This document shows positions 12,871 to 24,013 of a stretch of DNA of 64,000 nucleotides, one piece after another; positions within the stretch are counted from its first letter, which is position 1, and the number at the start of each line of letters is the position of its first letter. This DNA comes from Henckelia pumila (lineage: Eukaryota > Streptophyta > Magnoliopsida > Lamiales > Gesneriaceae). The stretch covers positions 12,152,001 through 12,216,000 of the forward strand of contig NW_027331831.1 in the NCBI RefSeq assembly GCF_033568475.1. The letters run 5' to 3'. The position numbers and the translations under genes were made by a program. The notes beneath the pieces are model-generated. The model saw nothing but the letters and a program-made list of their open reading frames with translations, did not search any database and was not told the DNA's origin.

Positions 12871-13575
12871 TGTAACACCCCAAATTATCTTAATTGACTT
12901 TATTTGAGATAATCTGTGATTTCAGAATTCGAGATCGGACTTTTTATTGATCAGGGACTATTTTGCAATTTTCGGAATTTTCAGGGACTAAAACGCAAAA
13001 AGTGGATTTGTTATATAATCTTGGACTTTGACTAAGTCTTCATATCCTCAACCTTTCCCCTCCAAGTCAATTTCCTCCATGGAAGCCGCCCCATCTTTTC
13101 CTCAAGCTTTGTGATTTCGATTTTAGCTCGATCCGTCCGTTGGAATTTAATTCTGAAGTGATATTTGCAGTCACGACATTGAGAGCTTCGTTCTATCGTA
13201 AGTTTCTCTCTGATCAAATATGTTTTATTTTTTGGATGTAGTTGGAATTGGATTATTTTCGAGTATGATGTTCTTGAGATAATTCTTATCATTTATTCTC
13301 AGACGGAATTGAAATAGAGCGTCGTTCGGAATTGTTATGATTTTTGGAAGCATATTTCGAAATTGTGGGTTTTGAGATGTGTTGGATTTGATTTTGAATG
13401 TTTGAATGATGATTGTTATGAGTTGTTCGGATTGATATTATGTTGTTTGCGTTTTCGGTTTATCAGAATATAGCCGTTATGCCGTCAGTTTGAGTTACGG
13501 GATATCATTTCTATTGATTTGATTATACCGAGTTTGATGAGGTTTTGATATCGATATTGATCTTGTGACTTCTTC
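12871..13575 (+). repeat. E2 5' LTR, left part
   Basis: Matches 27630 to about 28337 of the 3' LTR with scattered substitutions. Interrupted at 13576 by E3. The last five bases, TCTTC, are the target site duplicated by E3. An antisense ORF of 86 codons here is incidental. Confidence 0.9.
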
Positions 13576-16108
13576 TGAAACGACTGAAAACTCGAGGAAT
13601 TTTTTTTTTAAATATAAATTTAAATACCACATATATGCTTCATTACTTAAAATAATTTTATTCCACGTGATATAATATATAATAAATTGGTTGAATCTCT
13701 AGCAAATTTTAAAACGCTTAATTAAATTAAAGGATATGAAAGCGCGCGAAATACGATATCACAATGTGAAAATACATAGTTTAAAATATCCAAACATAAT
13801 CAAATCATAGCATGAGTAGTAAAAAGACAATCATGCACTGTAAATAACTTAATACAGTCCTCAGTCAAATCTAAGAGAAATGCGGAAGTAAATACTGCAA
13901 TGGTCACGGGCAAGCAAGCTAGCAGTGGATGCTCAAAGGTCCTCGCCGCCAGTCGGGACCAAGTCATCAGCTACTGAATAAAACTCACCTGCACCATTTA
14001 GATCTAGTGAGTCTACAGGCCCAGCATGCTCTATAATATACATAACAAGTACTACTAAATAAAACCACATGCAAACACATAACGCATATAAAAATAACCT
14101 GAGGATTTTAATGCATGCATGAATGTAAAATCATATGCGTAATAATAATTCATAAAATAATCATATCATAATTACATAACATAAATATGGCATGTCATAA
14201 TCATAAAATCTTTGTTGTGGGTCATATCAGTGAAATGTAACCTAATTCAATTGATCAATCTATAACCAACAACGTGGTGGCGGCCTGTGGGGTGTAACCC
14301 TTAACGCTCTATGCCAGTTCACCCAATCTTTGGGGATTCATAGGCTCATAATCGTAAGTGAAAAGGTCATCGGGCCCGGTATCCCGACCTCCAGTCCCGT
14401 GTTTGTCACAAATCACATCAATTGTCTCAAAATTATTTTTCTTCGCATGCCATCAATTTAACGTAGATCATATGCATGAATCATGAAAAAAAATATTAAT
14501 TTTCCTTGAAAACTTTGCCCGTAAATATATATTTAATTTCTTTTTATAAAAATATTTTTTCGTATCAGAATATTACATATACGTCTATTAAATATATATT
14601 TACGAACTATTATTTTGCCACGGCTGGTTCGAGTTGTTGCCCCTTAACTTAAGTCTTGAAACTAAATCTGACCCAATTACACTTATTTACTTTCTCTAAC
14701 CCCAGATTAATACCTTAAGACAAAAAAAAATGATTACTATTAAAGCCCAAAAAAAACACTTTTAGACCTAAAAGACAATTGGGCTCCCTAATTGATTTAA
14801 CCGACCCAATTAGGATTTGCCTATTTAAAAGAATTGAGCCCAAATAAACTTATTGGACCCTAATTACTATTTTAATTCATTTAAGCCCACAAAAGATTAA
14901 TTCATACCTAAAAATTAACTATTCAAGCCCAATATCAGTTTTAGGCCCCATATTAAATTTGATCCAATTAATTAACTTGGGCTCCTAAATGAATTGTTTG
15001 GCCCAAATACAAATATGACCTAAACCCAAAGCTATAATCCTAATACCTTGACCCGACCCGGAACACTATCCGCCCGAACCCAGCCCAGACCACCAACCCG
15101 AGTTTGGCCCACCAGCAACCCAACCCAGCGTTCTTCCCCTCACGCTCACCCTGCGCAGAGCCTCTTTCCCAGCCTTTCATATCCCTGCTCCGGCCACCCC
15201 TAGCCGGAGCCGCGCCGGCAGGACCTCCCCAGGGTCCTGCCGAACTAGCCTTCCCCAGCCACGGCCCGAGCTAGGGCTCTTATGGCTGAGCCGTGGCCCT
15301 GCCATTTTTTTCCCCACTCCCCCTTCGCACAACTTCCCCCGACCAAAATCGGCCACCATTAAACTCGAAGGCCCTCCAAACTCAACCATTAACAGGCCAT
15401 TTCCTCAATAAACCCGCACTAAGACCGAACCAGGGGCAACTCCCTCTCGAAATAGCCTCAGAAGCTTTCAAAAAAAAAAAAAAATCAAGTTTCCAACCAA
15501 AATCGTGTGTGAACTTAAAATCATAAACCTACAACCACAGGCAAATGCACAACACAGATTTTTAACCTCAAACAATGCACATAATACGATCTAAATGGTG
15601 AGAGGGAAAAAATCGAACATGCCTCAATACACGAAATAAAAGTGTAGAAACGGAGCTTGCGACGTGGGGATCGATAAACCGTAAAAATCTTGGAAAATAA
15701 AGATTTTGGGTGAGTTGTGTGCAAGTGAAAGAGGCGGAAATGGAGTCCCCTGCTTGAAGAAGAACGACGTGAAGAAGATGGTGAAAGATAAGGGCTTCGA
15801 TCGGGCTTTTAAATCTTGGATCATGGGCCGGCTCCTGATTTTTGGGCTTCAAAGAAAATAATTAAACTTTAGCCCAAGATAGATTTTGGACCCAAAAATA
15901 TCATATTTTTGAAATAAATAAGTAGCCCAAACTAAAAGTGCACTAAAACCCTTAAAATTACCCAATTAGGTGAAAAATGAATTTTAAAATATTTATATAT
16001 ATAATACCTAAATTTTCCAATGAAATAAACCTTAAAATAATTATTTAATTCGATTTAAAATGATTAAATCTCCTAATTATGCATTACGGTTAACGTAAAG
16101 AAATTCTA
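13576..16108 (-). repeat. E3 3' LTR, missing its first 9 bases
   Basis: Copy of 18004-20558. On the element strand it should start TGTAACACC, but these nine bases are gone and the protease ORF runs straight into LTR sequence at 16109/16108. It contains GC-rich DNA with ACTCCG-like phrases and several small ORFs (15177-15852) that recur in the other LTR; I regard them as non-coding. Confidence 0.9.
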
Positions 16109-16469
16109 TGGGCTGCATAAAAGGAAATCGGATCCCCACTCAATGGCTTCAATGCTACTGTGCTCTCCCAGAAATCGATCGAAGCTCCATTGACCGTCAA
16201 CCAATCCATACCCAAAATAAGATCAAACCCCGACATCGGCAAAACCACCAAATCAGCTCTAACCACATACCCCTCAAAATCCAACTCCAAACCACTGATA
16301 ACACTGGTGGTAAAGAGAACCTCACCAGAAGGCACGGTAATATCGTACCCTGAACTAGACACCTCGGGTACAATACCCACCCGCTCAATGAAAGACTGGG
16401 AGATAAAAGAGTGTGTTGCTCCAGAATCGAACAATGCAAATGTCGCAACACCTCTAATACTAATTTTCC
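16090..16469 (-). pseudogene. E3 retropepsin-like protease domain, fused to LTR sequence
   Basis: Reads GKISIRGVATFALFDSGATHSFIS, with the DSGA active-site motif, through ILGMDW, the usual end of a gypsy protease fold. Shortly after the domain the frame enters the 3' LTR and stops (last residues RISLR). Normally the linker to reverse transcriptase follows, so a deletion removed everything from here to base 9 of the LTR. The most likely 5' limit is an acceptor at 16470-16471 (see the candidate intron). One aspartate per subunit is present, as expected for a homodimeric retropepsin. Confidence 0.8.
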
Positions 16470-16698
16470 CTGCACGCAGAAAAGTTCCCAAACAGATATA
16501 GACTGTACCAACTAGCATAATAATTCATCCCAGTTGCCAACAAAATCCATCCTAAATACGCAAATCCATAAATTCAACAATTCCAATAAAACTTAAGCAT
16601 GCAGTTCTAAATCACAAGTACAAACGATAGCATAATTGTCCAAGCAAATCATTAACTAAACAACCCAAGAGTGGCGGCTAATCATAAATGAGAATTAC
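16470..16698 (-). other. Candidate 229-base intron between E3 gag and protease
   Basis: Donor: ATCACAG then GTAATT at 16698. Acceptor: CGTGCAG at about 16470. Joining gives DTLLITG followed by KISIRGVATF with frame kept, which is how the gag-protease joint usually reads in this gypsy group. The intervening sequence is AT-rich, has stops and does not look coding. It could instead be a chance insertion. Confidence 0.45.
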
Positions 16699-17019
16699 CT
16701 GTGATAAGCAAAGTGTCAGGATCAGCCTCCCAGCCTGCATCACAAACAGGCGCCCCGTCGTCTGCTTCCTCCTCGGACAGTTCTTCGAAACGTGACCCGG
16801 CTCCCCGTAGTGATAGCACCTGCCTGAACCTGCCATACACTGACCGGAGTGGGGCCTCTGACACGACCTACAGACGGGCACTCCTCCAGGGTTAGGGGCA
16901 ACCGCCCCCTGCTGCTGCTGCTGTCTGGGCTGGCCCTGTGGCCTCTGCTGCTGGGGCTGCTGCGGTCTAGGGGGATTTGGGCCCTTAGACGACCCAAGGT
17001 AAGATCTCTTCGCAGGCTG
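16699..17019 (-). pseudogene. E3 gag C-terminal part with altered zinc knuckle
   Basis: In frame with the gag core after an in-frame stop at 17020-17022. It encodes a Q/P-rich linker (QQPQQQRP...QQQQQG), then CRSCQRPHSGQC, then CYHYGEPGHVSKNC. The CCHC knuckle has its second cysteine replaced by tyrosine. A one-base frameshift follows before ADPDTLLITG. This part would bind genomic RNA during packaging in a working element. Confidence 0.75.
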
Positions 17020-17787
17020 CTACGAAGACTGTCCCCGAGATGGCTGTTGGAACTGCCTCTTTCGCTGATACTCGGCCTGCATCTCTCTCCTCCCTATCTC
17101 CGACCGATACGCCCTGTTCACCGCTGTCTTATACGTCGCCACATCGGCCATAAAAACATCATGCTTGATGTTGGGCCTCAAGCCATCGGTGAAGTGTCGA
17201 AGTCTCTCTCTCTCATCCTTGGCTATCATGGGTACAAAGTGGCACCCGGGCTCAAACTTCTTCACATACTCGGCCACAGAGCGGTCTCCCTGTCGGAGAG
17301 TCAGAAAATCGCGGACCAGTCGACTGCGAACATCCTCCGTGAAGTACTTCTCAAAGAACACGGTCCTAAAGTCCCTCCAAGTCATCCCCGCCACATCCAA
17401 TCCAATCACGGCGCCCTCCCACCAAAGGGCTGCATCATCTTTCAGCATGTAGATGGCGCAACGAACTCGGTCAGCATTCTGAATCACCATATAAGCAAAA
17501 ATTGTCTCTAAGGATCGGATCCACTCCTCAGCAACTAACGGATCAGTGGTCCCTGCAAACTCCTTGGGATCCTGCCTGCGGAACCTCTCAGTGATGTCCT
17601 CCTCGCAAGTCTTCCTAGGCCGATCGGCTTGATGCTCCAGTAGCCTAGTGATGCCTGCTAGCATGTCCACGCTAGCTCTCTCAAATGCTGTAAGTGGCAG
17701 AGCTGGTGGTGGAGGTGGCTCCCGCTGATCATCACCCTGGTCCGCACCCTCGAGGTCCTTCTGTCTCAAAACGCGCCTCGGAGCCAT
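17020..17787 (-). pseudogene. E3 gag core (Retrotrans_gag-type capsid)
   Basis: The start was chosen at MAPRRVLRQKD (17787), inside a longer frame. The core shows the gypsy capsid pattern: DPLVAEEWIRSLETIF, ALWWEGA, WRDFRTVFFEKYF and TLRQGDRSVAEYVKKFE. Gag forms the virus-like particle. The frame runs 255 codons and ends at a TAG at 17020-17022; the same frame continues beyond it with linker and knuckle. The plus-strand ORF at 16849-17511 is the antisense shadow. Confidence 0.85.
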
Positions 17788-17988
17788 GCTGCAATTCCCA
17801 AAAATCCTCATGTAACCGTATTGCATAACTAAGTATTTAATTTAGGAAAGCGCTTATAAAATAAATTTCAGTGAAATTTAACTAATGGGTCTCATTCAAA
17901 AGCATATACTTAAAACATTTAAACTCACAGACTGGCGATGCGACTTCTGAGCTCCACGTAGCAGGCTAGCTTACCCTCCAAGGACCAT

Positions 17989-18000
17989 GCTTTGATACCA
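17989..18000 (-). other. E3 primer-binding site (initiator-Met tRNA type)
   Basis: The minus strand reads TGGTATCAAAGC a few bases inside the LTR end at 18004, complementary to the 3' end of plant initiator tRNA-Met with one change. It fixes E3 orientation and marks the right LTR as the 5' LTR. Confidence 0.85.
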
Positions 18001-18003
18001 AGT

Positions 18004-20558
18004 TGAAACGACCGAAAACTCGAGGAAATTTTTTTTTAAAATATAAATTTAAATACCACATATATGCCCATACATATATGCGTCATTACTGAAAATAATT
18101 TTATTCCAAGTGATATAATATATAATAAATTGGTTGAATCTCTAGCAAATTTTAAAACGCTTAATTAAATTAAAGGATATGAAAGCGCGCGAAATACGAT
18201 ATCGCAAAATGTGAAAATACATAGTTTAAAATATCCAAACATAATCAAATCATAGCATGAGTAGTAAAAAGACAATCATGCACTGTAAATAACTTATTAC
18301 AGTCCTCAGTAAAATCTAAGAGAAATGCGGAAGTAAATACTGCAATGGTCACGGGCAAGCAAGCTAGCAGTGGATGCTCAAAGGTTCTCGCCGCCAGTCG
18401 GGACCAAGTCATCAGCTACTGAATCAAACTCACCTGCACCATTTAGATCTATTGAGCCTACAGGCCCAGCATGCTCTATAATATACATAACAAGTACTAC
18501 TAAATAAAACCACATGCAAGCACATGACGCATATAAAAATAACCTGAGGATTTTAATGCATGCATGAATGTAAAATCATATGCGTAATAATAATTCATAA
18601 CATAATCATATCATAATTACATAACATAAATATGGCATGTCATAATCATAAAATCTTTGTTGTGGGTCATATCAGTGAAATGTAACATAATTTGATTGAT
18701 CAATCTATAAACAACGTACGTGGTGGCGGCCTGTGGGGTGTAACCCCTAACGCCCTATGCCACTACCCAACCTTTGGGGATCCATAGGCTCTTAATCGTA
18801 AGTGGAAAGGTCATCGGGCCCGGTATCCCAACCTCCAGTCCCATGTTTGTCACAAATCACATCAATTATCCCAAAATTATTTTTTTTAACATGCCATCAA
18901 TTTAACGTAGATCATATGCATGAATCATGAAATAAATATTAATTTTCCTTGAAAACTTTGCCCGTAAATATATATTTAGTTTATTTTTATAAAAATAATT
19001 TTTCGTATCAGAATATTACATATACGTCTATTAAATATATATTTACGAACTATTATTTTGCCACGGCTGGTTCGAGTTGTTGCCCCTTAACTTAAGTCTT
19101 GAAACTAAATATGACCCAATTACACTTATTTATTTTCTCTAACCCCAGATTAATACCTTAAGACAAAAAAAATGATTACTATTAAAACCCAAAAAAAAAA
19201 ACTTTTAGACCTAAAAGACAATTGGGCTCCCTAATTGATTTAACCGACCCAATTAGGATTTGCCTATTTAAAAGAATTGAGCCCAAATAAACTTATTGGA
19301 CCCTAATTACTATTTTAATTCATTTAAGCCCACAAAATATTAATTCATACCTAAAAATTAACTACTCAAGCCCAATATCAGTTTTAGGCCCCATATTAAA
19401 TTTGACCCAATTAATTAACTTGGGCTCCTAAATGAATTGTTTGGCCCAAATAAAAATATGACCCGAACCCAAAGCTATAATCCTAATACCTTGACCCGAC
19501 CCGGACCACTATCCGCCCGGACCCAGCCCAGACCACCAACCCGAGTTTGGCCCATCAGCAACCCAACCCAGCGTTCTTCCCCTTACGCTCACCCTGCGCA
19601 GAGCCTCTTTCCCAGCCTTCCATCTCTCTGCTCCGGCCACCCCTAGCCAAAGCTGCGCCGGCAGGACCTCTCCAGGGTCCTGCCAAACTAGCCTTCCCCA
19701 ACCACGGCCCGAGCTAGGGCTCTTAGGGCTGAGCCGTGGCCCTGACATTTTTTTCCCCACTCCCCCTTCGCACAACTTCCCCTGACCAAAATCGGCCACC
19801 ATTAAACTCGAAGGCCCTCCAAACTCAACCATTAACAGGCCATTTCCTCAATAAACCCGCACTAAGACCGAACCAGGGGCAACTCCCTCTCGAAACAGCC
19901 TCAGAAGCTTTCAAAAAAAAAAAATCAAGTTTCCAACCAAAATCGTGTGTGAACTTAAAATCATAAACCTACAACCATAGGCAAATGCACAACACAGATT
20001 TTTAACCTCAAACAATGCACATAATACGATCTAAATGGCGAGAGGGAGAAAATCGAACATGCCTCAATCCACGAAATAAAAGTGTAGAAACGGAGCTTGC
20101 GACGTGGGGATCGATAAACCGTAAAAATCTTGGAAAATAAAGATTTCGGGTGTGGTGTGTGCAAGTGAAAGAGGCGGAAATGGAGTTCCCTGCTTGAAGA
20201 AGAATGACGTGAAGAAGATGGTGAAAGATAAGGGTTTCGATCGGGCTTTTAAAACTTGGATCATGGGCCGGCTCCTGATTTTTGGGCTTCAAAGAAAATA
20301 ATTAAACTTCAGCCCAAGATAGATTTTGGACCCAAAAATATCATATTTTTGAAATAAATAAGTAGCCCAAACTAAAAGTGCACTAAAGACCCTTAAAATG
20401 ACCCAATTAGGTGAAAAATGAATTTTAAAATATTTATATATATAATACCTAAATTTTCCAATGAAATAAACCTTAAAATAATTATTTAATTCTATTTAAA
20501 ATATTTAAATCTCCTAATTATGCATTACGGTTAACGTAAAGAAATTCTAGGTGTTACA
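18004..20558 (-). repeat. E3 5' LTR
   Basis: 2555 bases, near-identical to 13576-16108 but carrying the complete TGTAACACC start (element strand). Differences include a short CATATATGC-type duplication near 18060 and poly-A length changes. Small ORFs at 19509-20292 mirror those in the other LTR. Confidence 0.9.
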
Positions 20559-20563
20559 TCTTC

Positions 20564-21876
20564 TGTTAGATTGATTCGAAGTCCTTGGAGTTGCGAGATT
20601 GCAGCTTCGATCAGTTTGGAAGATTTGAGCCGGTATAGTATCGATTTTTTACTTATCGATCAAAGATCTTGAATAGATATTGAATGGAGTATTGTTGTTT
20701 TACAGATTGAAGATTGTGAAACGACGAAAAGGTATAAGACGACTTTGGAATGAAATATGACGATTAACTTGAATTCGGATTGATTCGAGTGCCCTAGAGA
20801 AAATCACATATTGCATGTTTATATGCTTATTTGAACTTATGATTTAATTGTTATTTGAGTGCATGAGATTTCATATGCATTCATATTGAACCGATTGATT
20901 ATTTATTTTTAATTAGACAATCTGGAGATTATAGTTGAGTGGCCTTGGTAGGCGATTTACTACAAGTGTCGATTAACTCACTATAATGCCCTAAAATCTA
21001 GAGGATTAAAATATACCTCGTTCACCTCGAAAGGGGAGTTTGGTGTGATTGTTAGATATTATAACATCGGGATCCCAAACCAAAGAAAGAAAGAAAAAAT
21101 AATTCCTTTTGATTATCTAAGTCTGTTAATCCAGAAGTTTTAAAGTCATGCATATCATCTTAATTCCGCAGTTGAATGAATTACTTGAAGATTATGTGGA
21201 ATTTGAATATATATCATGTTTTGATATATTATGTGTTATTTATGCTAGTCTCTTTTATTGGGAATATTATTCTCACCGGATTATCCGGCTGTTGTCTTTG
21301 TTTGTATGTGTACTTGGCAACAGGTGGGGTAGGACCGAGTCAGAGGCAGCATGACTTGATGGTTGAGAGGATAGAGTGAGGCTTGGATGTTAGGAGTCGT
21401 TTATGTTTCGAACTCCTTTTTGTATTTTGAATAAGTCCAAACTAGATGGACTTTATGCATGCTATATTGTTGAAGATTGTATAACTCTAGACCCTATCCT
21501 TTTGTATCTTGTTGAATGGGATATTATGTTTGGTGTTATGGTTTGAGTTGAGTTTGATTTAGAGAAGAAAACCATAATTTTTCTGGTACAGAGCCTCTCG
21601 CTCAATCGGTTGAATCTTACCGATCGAGCGAGCACCCCTGTACCGAGGCAGAGAGTTGGACATTTTGTGTCCGCTCAATCGGTAAGATTTTACCGATCGA
21701 GCGGGGGTCCTAAATTTTTTGGGCAGAGTCTTGGATTATTTTGGTCGCTCGATCGGTAAGATCTTACCGATCGAGCGAGCATCCCTTTTAAATTTTTTTT
21801 AATTTAATCCTTTTGTTTAATTGCGTTGATCAATTGCATTACCCTAAGATTAGATGATTAGAATCGAGGCCTCACA
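20564..21876 (+). repeat. E2 5' LTR, right part
   Basis: Resumes the E2 LTR after E3 and ends ...GCCTCACA at 21876. Together with 12871-13575 it gives 2018 bases, against 2021 for the 3' LTR. It holds the palindrome cluster at 21599-21778. Confidence 0.9.
21599..21778 (+). repeat. Three CGATCGAG palindromes in the E2 LTR
   Basis: Three long palindromes about 73 bases apart: 21599-21630 and 21671-21704 (imperfect) and 21745-21778 (a perfect 34-bp palindrome whose left half is TCGCTCGATCGGTAAGA). The same three occur in the 3' LTR at 29371-29400, 29442-29475 and 29516-29548, where some changes keep or weaken pairing. They lie near the LTR 3' end, so could form hairpins in the element RNA. Role unknown. 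Confidence 0.85.
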
Positions 21877-21881
21877 TTAAG

Positions 21882-21893
21882 TGGTATCAAAGC
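21882..21893 (+). other. E2 primer-binding site (initiator-Met tRNA type)
   Basis: TGGTATCAAAGC, five bases after the 5' LTR end, fits priming by initiator tRNA-Met with one change. This is standard for plant gypsy elements. Confidence 0.88.
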
Positions 21894-22205
21894 GTTAAGA
21901 TCTTGGACTAAATTTAGAAGAGAGCGGGGTAGATCGAGTCCTCTTGAATTGGCTTCTCGCATGTGTTTGAGTTATTTAATTGATTTATTAAATACGATGC
22001 GAGCATGCTTTACTGATTGAGAATTATTTGAATTACATGATTATGTGATTTAATTTATAAAGCATGAATTTACTTGAGATATCAATTGTTGGTTTCTGGA
22101 TCGAATGTGAATATTCTCGAAGTAGTACAATTTTTCAGAGAAGGTTTTGGACTTTATGGAATTATGAGAATTGGATTATTTGTGTCCTAACCTCTGATTA
22201 TCAGA

Positions 22206-23286
22206 TTATGGGTTCTCGAAGAATGTTGAATAGGAACACACCGCCAGTTGTTACTCCGAATGAGAATCCGCCTGTGAACACTCCTCCAAACGAATAGGGC
22301 AGTACAGTAACCGATTAGATGGATGCAACAGCTACGCCTATGGAGACCTTACTGAAGAGGTTCAAATCTTTCCGACCCCCGATTTTGAAGGGTACGGAGA
22401 ATCCAGTTGACTGCGAGAGTTGGTTGGACGACATAGACCAGCTTTTTGATTCTCTCGATTATTCTGATGACCGCAGAATCAGACTAGTTATTCATCAATT
22501 ACGAGGAGTTGTGAAGAACTGGTGGATTGCAACAAAGAGGACTTTTGAGAATCGAGGTACAGCTATTGACTGGAATCTTTTTAAATCTGAGTTCTTTACG
22601 GTTCTTTCCAGTTTCGTACCGAAAGGATAAAGGTGCCGAGTTCGCAAATCTGAAGCAAGGAAACTTAAATATTGAGGAATATATTGCCAAGTTTGACAGC
22701 TTGTTGAGGTTCGCACCTCACATTTCCGACAACGAAGAAGCTAAAGCTGATCAATTCATCAATGACTTGAATCCTGATATCTTCACTCTGGTGAATACTG
22801 GAAGGCCCAATAACTTTGCTGAGGCAATGGATCAGGCCAAGGGTGCTGAGGCAGGGCTGATGAGGCAGAGGGAATCAGGTTGCATCTCAGCAGCAACAGA
22901 GACAGTTCCAGAACCAACCGTCTCAATATCAGAATCAACCTCAGAGATCCGAGGGTGGTAGTAGTGGAGGCAACAGAAAGGATTATTACCGATCGAAAGG
23001 AAAGCAGTTTAAGAAATCAGGAAGCAGTTCTTCGAGCTCTGGTGGCTCGAATCAGTATAGTTTGGGACAGGGTTCAGGTTCCTCTGGAGCTTCTTGTAAC
23101 AAGTGTGGAGGTCGTCACTCCAGCGACCAGTGTAGAGGAATTTTTGGGAATTGCTACATCTGTCAGCAGACGGGACATTATGCAAGTCTTTGTCCTCAGC
23201 GGAGTTCTGAGCAAGCGCAGAGTGGAAATTCTTCTAGACAATCCGCACCACCTCAGAGGCAAGCGAATGCAATTCACTCTTTCTAG
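22206..23286 (+). pseudogene. E2 gag with CCHC zinc knuckle (broken)
   Basis: Starts near MGSRRMLNRNTPP, has two in-frame stops before MDATATPMETLL, then a capsid core (FRPPILKGTENP, ESWLDDIDQLFD, VKNWWIATK). A frameshift near 22620 moves it to the frame reading GAEFANLKQGNLNIEEYIAKFD. After another shift a knuckle region follows, with CNKCGGRHSSDQC and an intact CYICQQTGHYASLC (Cx2Cx4Hx4C). A gene product of this length cannot be made without repair of several lesions. Confidence 0.85.
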
Positions 23287-23322
23287 ACCCAACAACAGAA
23301 TCATCAAGGAGGTAACTAGAAC

Positions 23323-24012
23323 TTGAACCAACCTCCTCGACAGCAGGCGAGAGTTTTTGCTCTGAATGAGGATCAGGATCAGACAGCACCTGATGATGTG
23401 ATTGCAGGTAACTGTACAATCTTTGGTTATCCTGCTTATATTTTGATAGATACGGGTGCATCTCACTCTTTCATATCTGAAAAATTTGTATTGAAGCATG
23501 TCTTACCTTTTGAGCCGTTACCTGCTGTGGTTTCTGTTACTTCACCTTTGGGTGGAGGAATTGTTTCGAGGAATTTTGTTAGAAATTGTGAATTGAGTAG
23601 TGAAGGGAATTTGATAGAGTTCGACTGTGTTATACTTGGTTTGTCTTACTTTGACTGTATAGTTGGTATAGATGTTTTGACTGAGTACATGGCTACAGTG
23701 GATTGTTTTCAGAAGGTAGTTCGTTTCAGACCAGAAATGACAAATAAGTGGAGATTTGGTAAGGGTTCTCGATCTAGAATTCCTTTGATTTCTGTTTTGT
23801 CTATGACTAGACTGTTGCAGAGAGGAGCAAAGGGTTTTCTGATCTATGCAGTGGATGTTTTGAAGTCTAGCCCAATGTTGACTGACATACCAGTGGTTAG
23901 AGAGTTTCCTGATGTGTTCTCGGATGAGATTCCGGGATTACCGCCTATTCGTGAGCTTGAATTTGGCAACGAACTGACGTCAGGTACTCAGCCAATTTCT
24001 AGCGCCGTATAG
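23323..24012 (+). pseudogene. E2 aspartic protease and linker to reverse transcriptase
   Basis: Contains LIDTGASHSFIS (active site DTGA) and CIVGIDVLTEY, then the linker VVREFPDVFSDEIPGLPP that normally precedes gypsy reverse transcriptase. The frame ends at SSAV and a stop. The next domain lies in another frame, so about one base has been lost at about 24000. Stops at about 23284-23320 separate it from the knuckle. In an active element it would cleave the Gag-Pol polyprotein. Confidence 0.87.
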
Positions 24013-24013
24013 A

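Larger units (their letters stand above)
13576..20558 (-). mobile_element. E3: non-autonomous Ty3-gypsy element (gag-protease only), inserted in the E2 5' LTR
   Basis: The plus strand reads TGAAACGACTG at the left end and GGTGTTACA at the right end, with a perfect 5-bp duplication TCTTC (13571-13575 and 20559-20563). The element is read on the minus strand: primer site next to the right LTR, then gag, zinc knuckle and protease, ending at the left LTR. Reverse transcriptase, RNase H and integrase are absent. The LTRs (2533 and 2555 bases) look very similar and are long relative to the 1.9 kb interior. Mobilisation would have needed enzymes from a related element, unless the deletion happened after insertion. 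Confidence 0.92.

Noticed and set aside
15177..15852. Several 66-94 codon ORFs within the E3 LTR (mirrored at 19509-20292)
   Set aside because: Overlapping frames in LTR sequence without domains; present simply because the LTR is repeated.
16849..17511. 220-codon plus-strand ORF
   Set aside because: Antisense to the GC-rich E3 gag; no recognisable protein.
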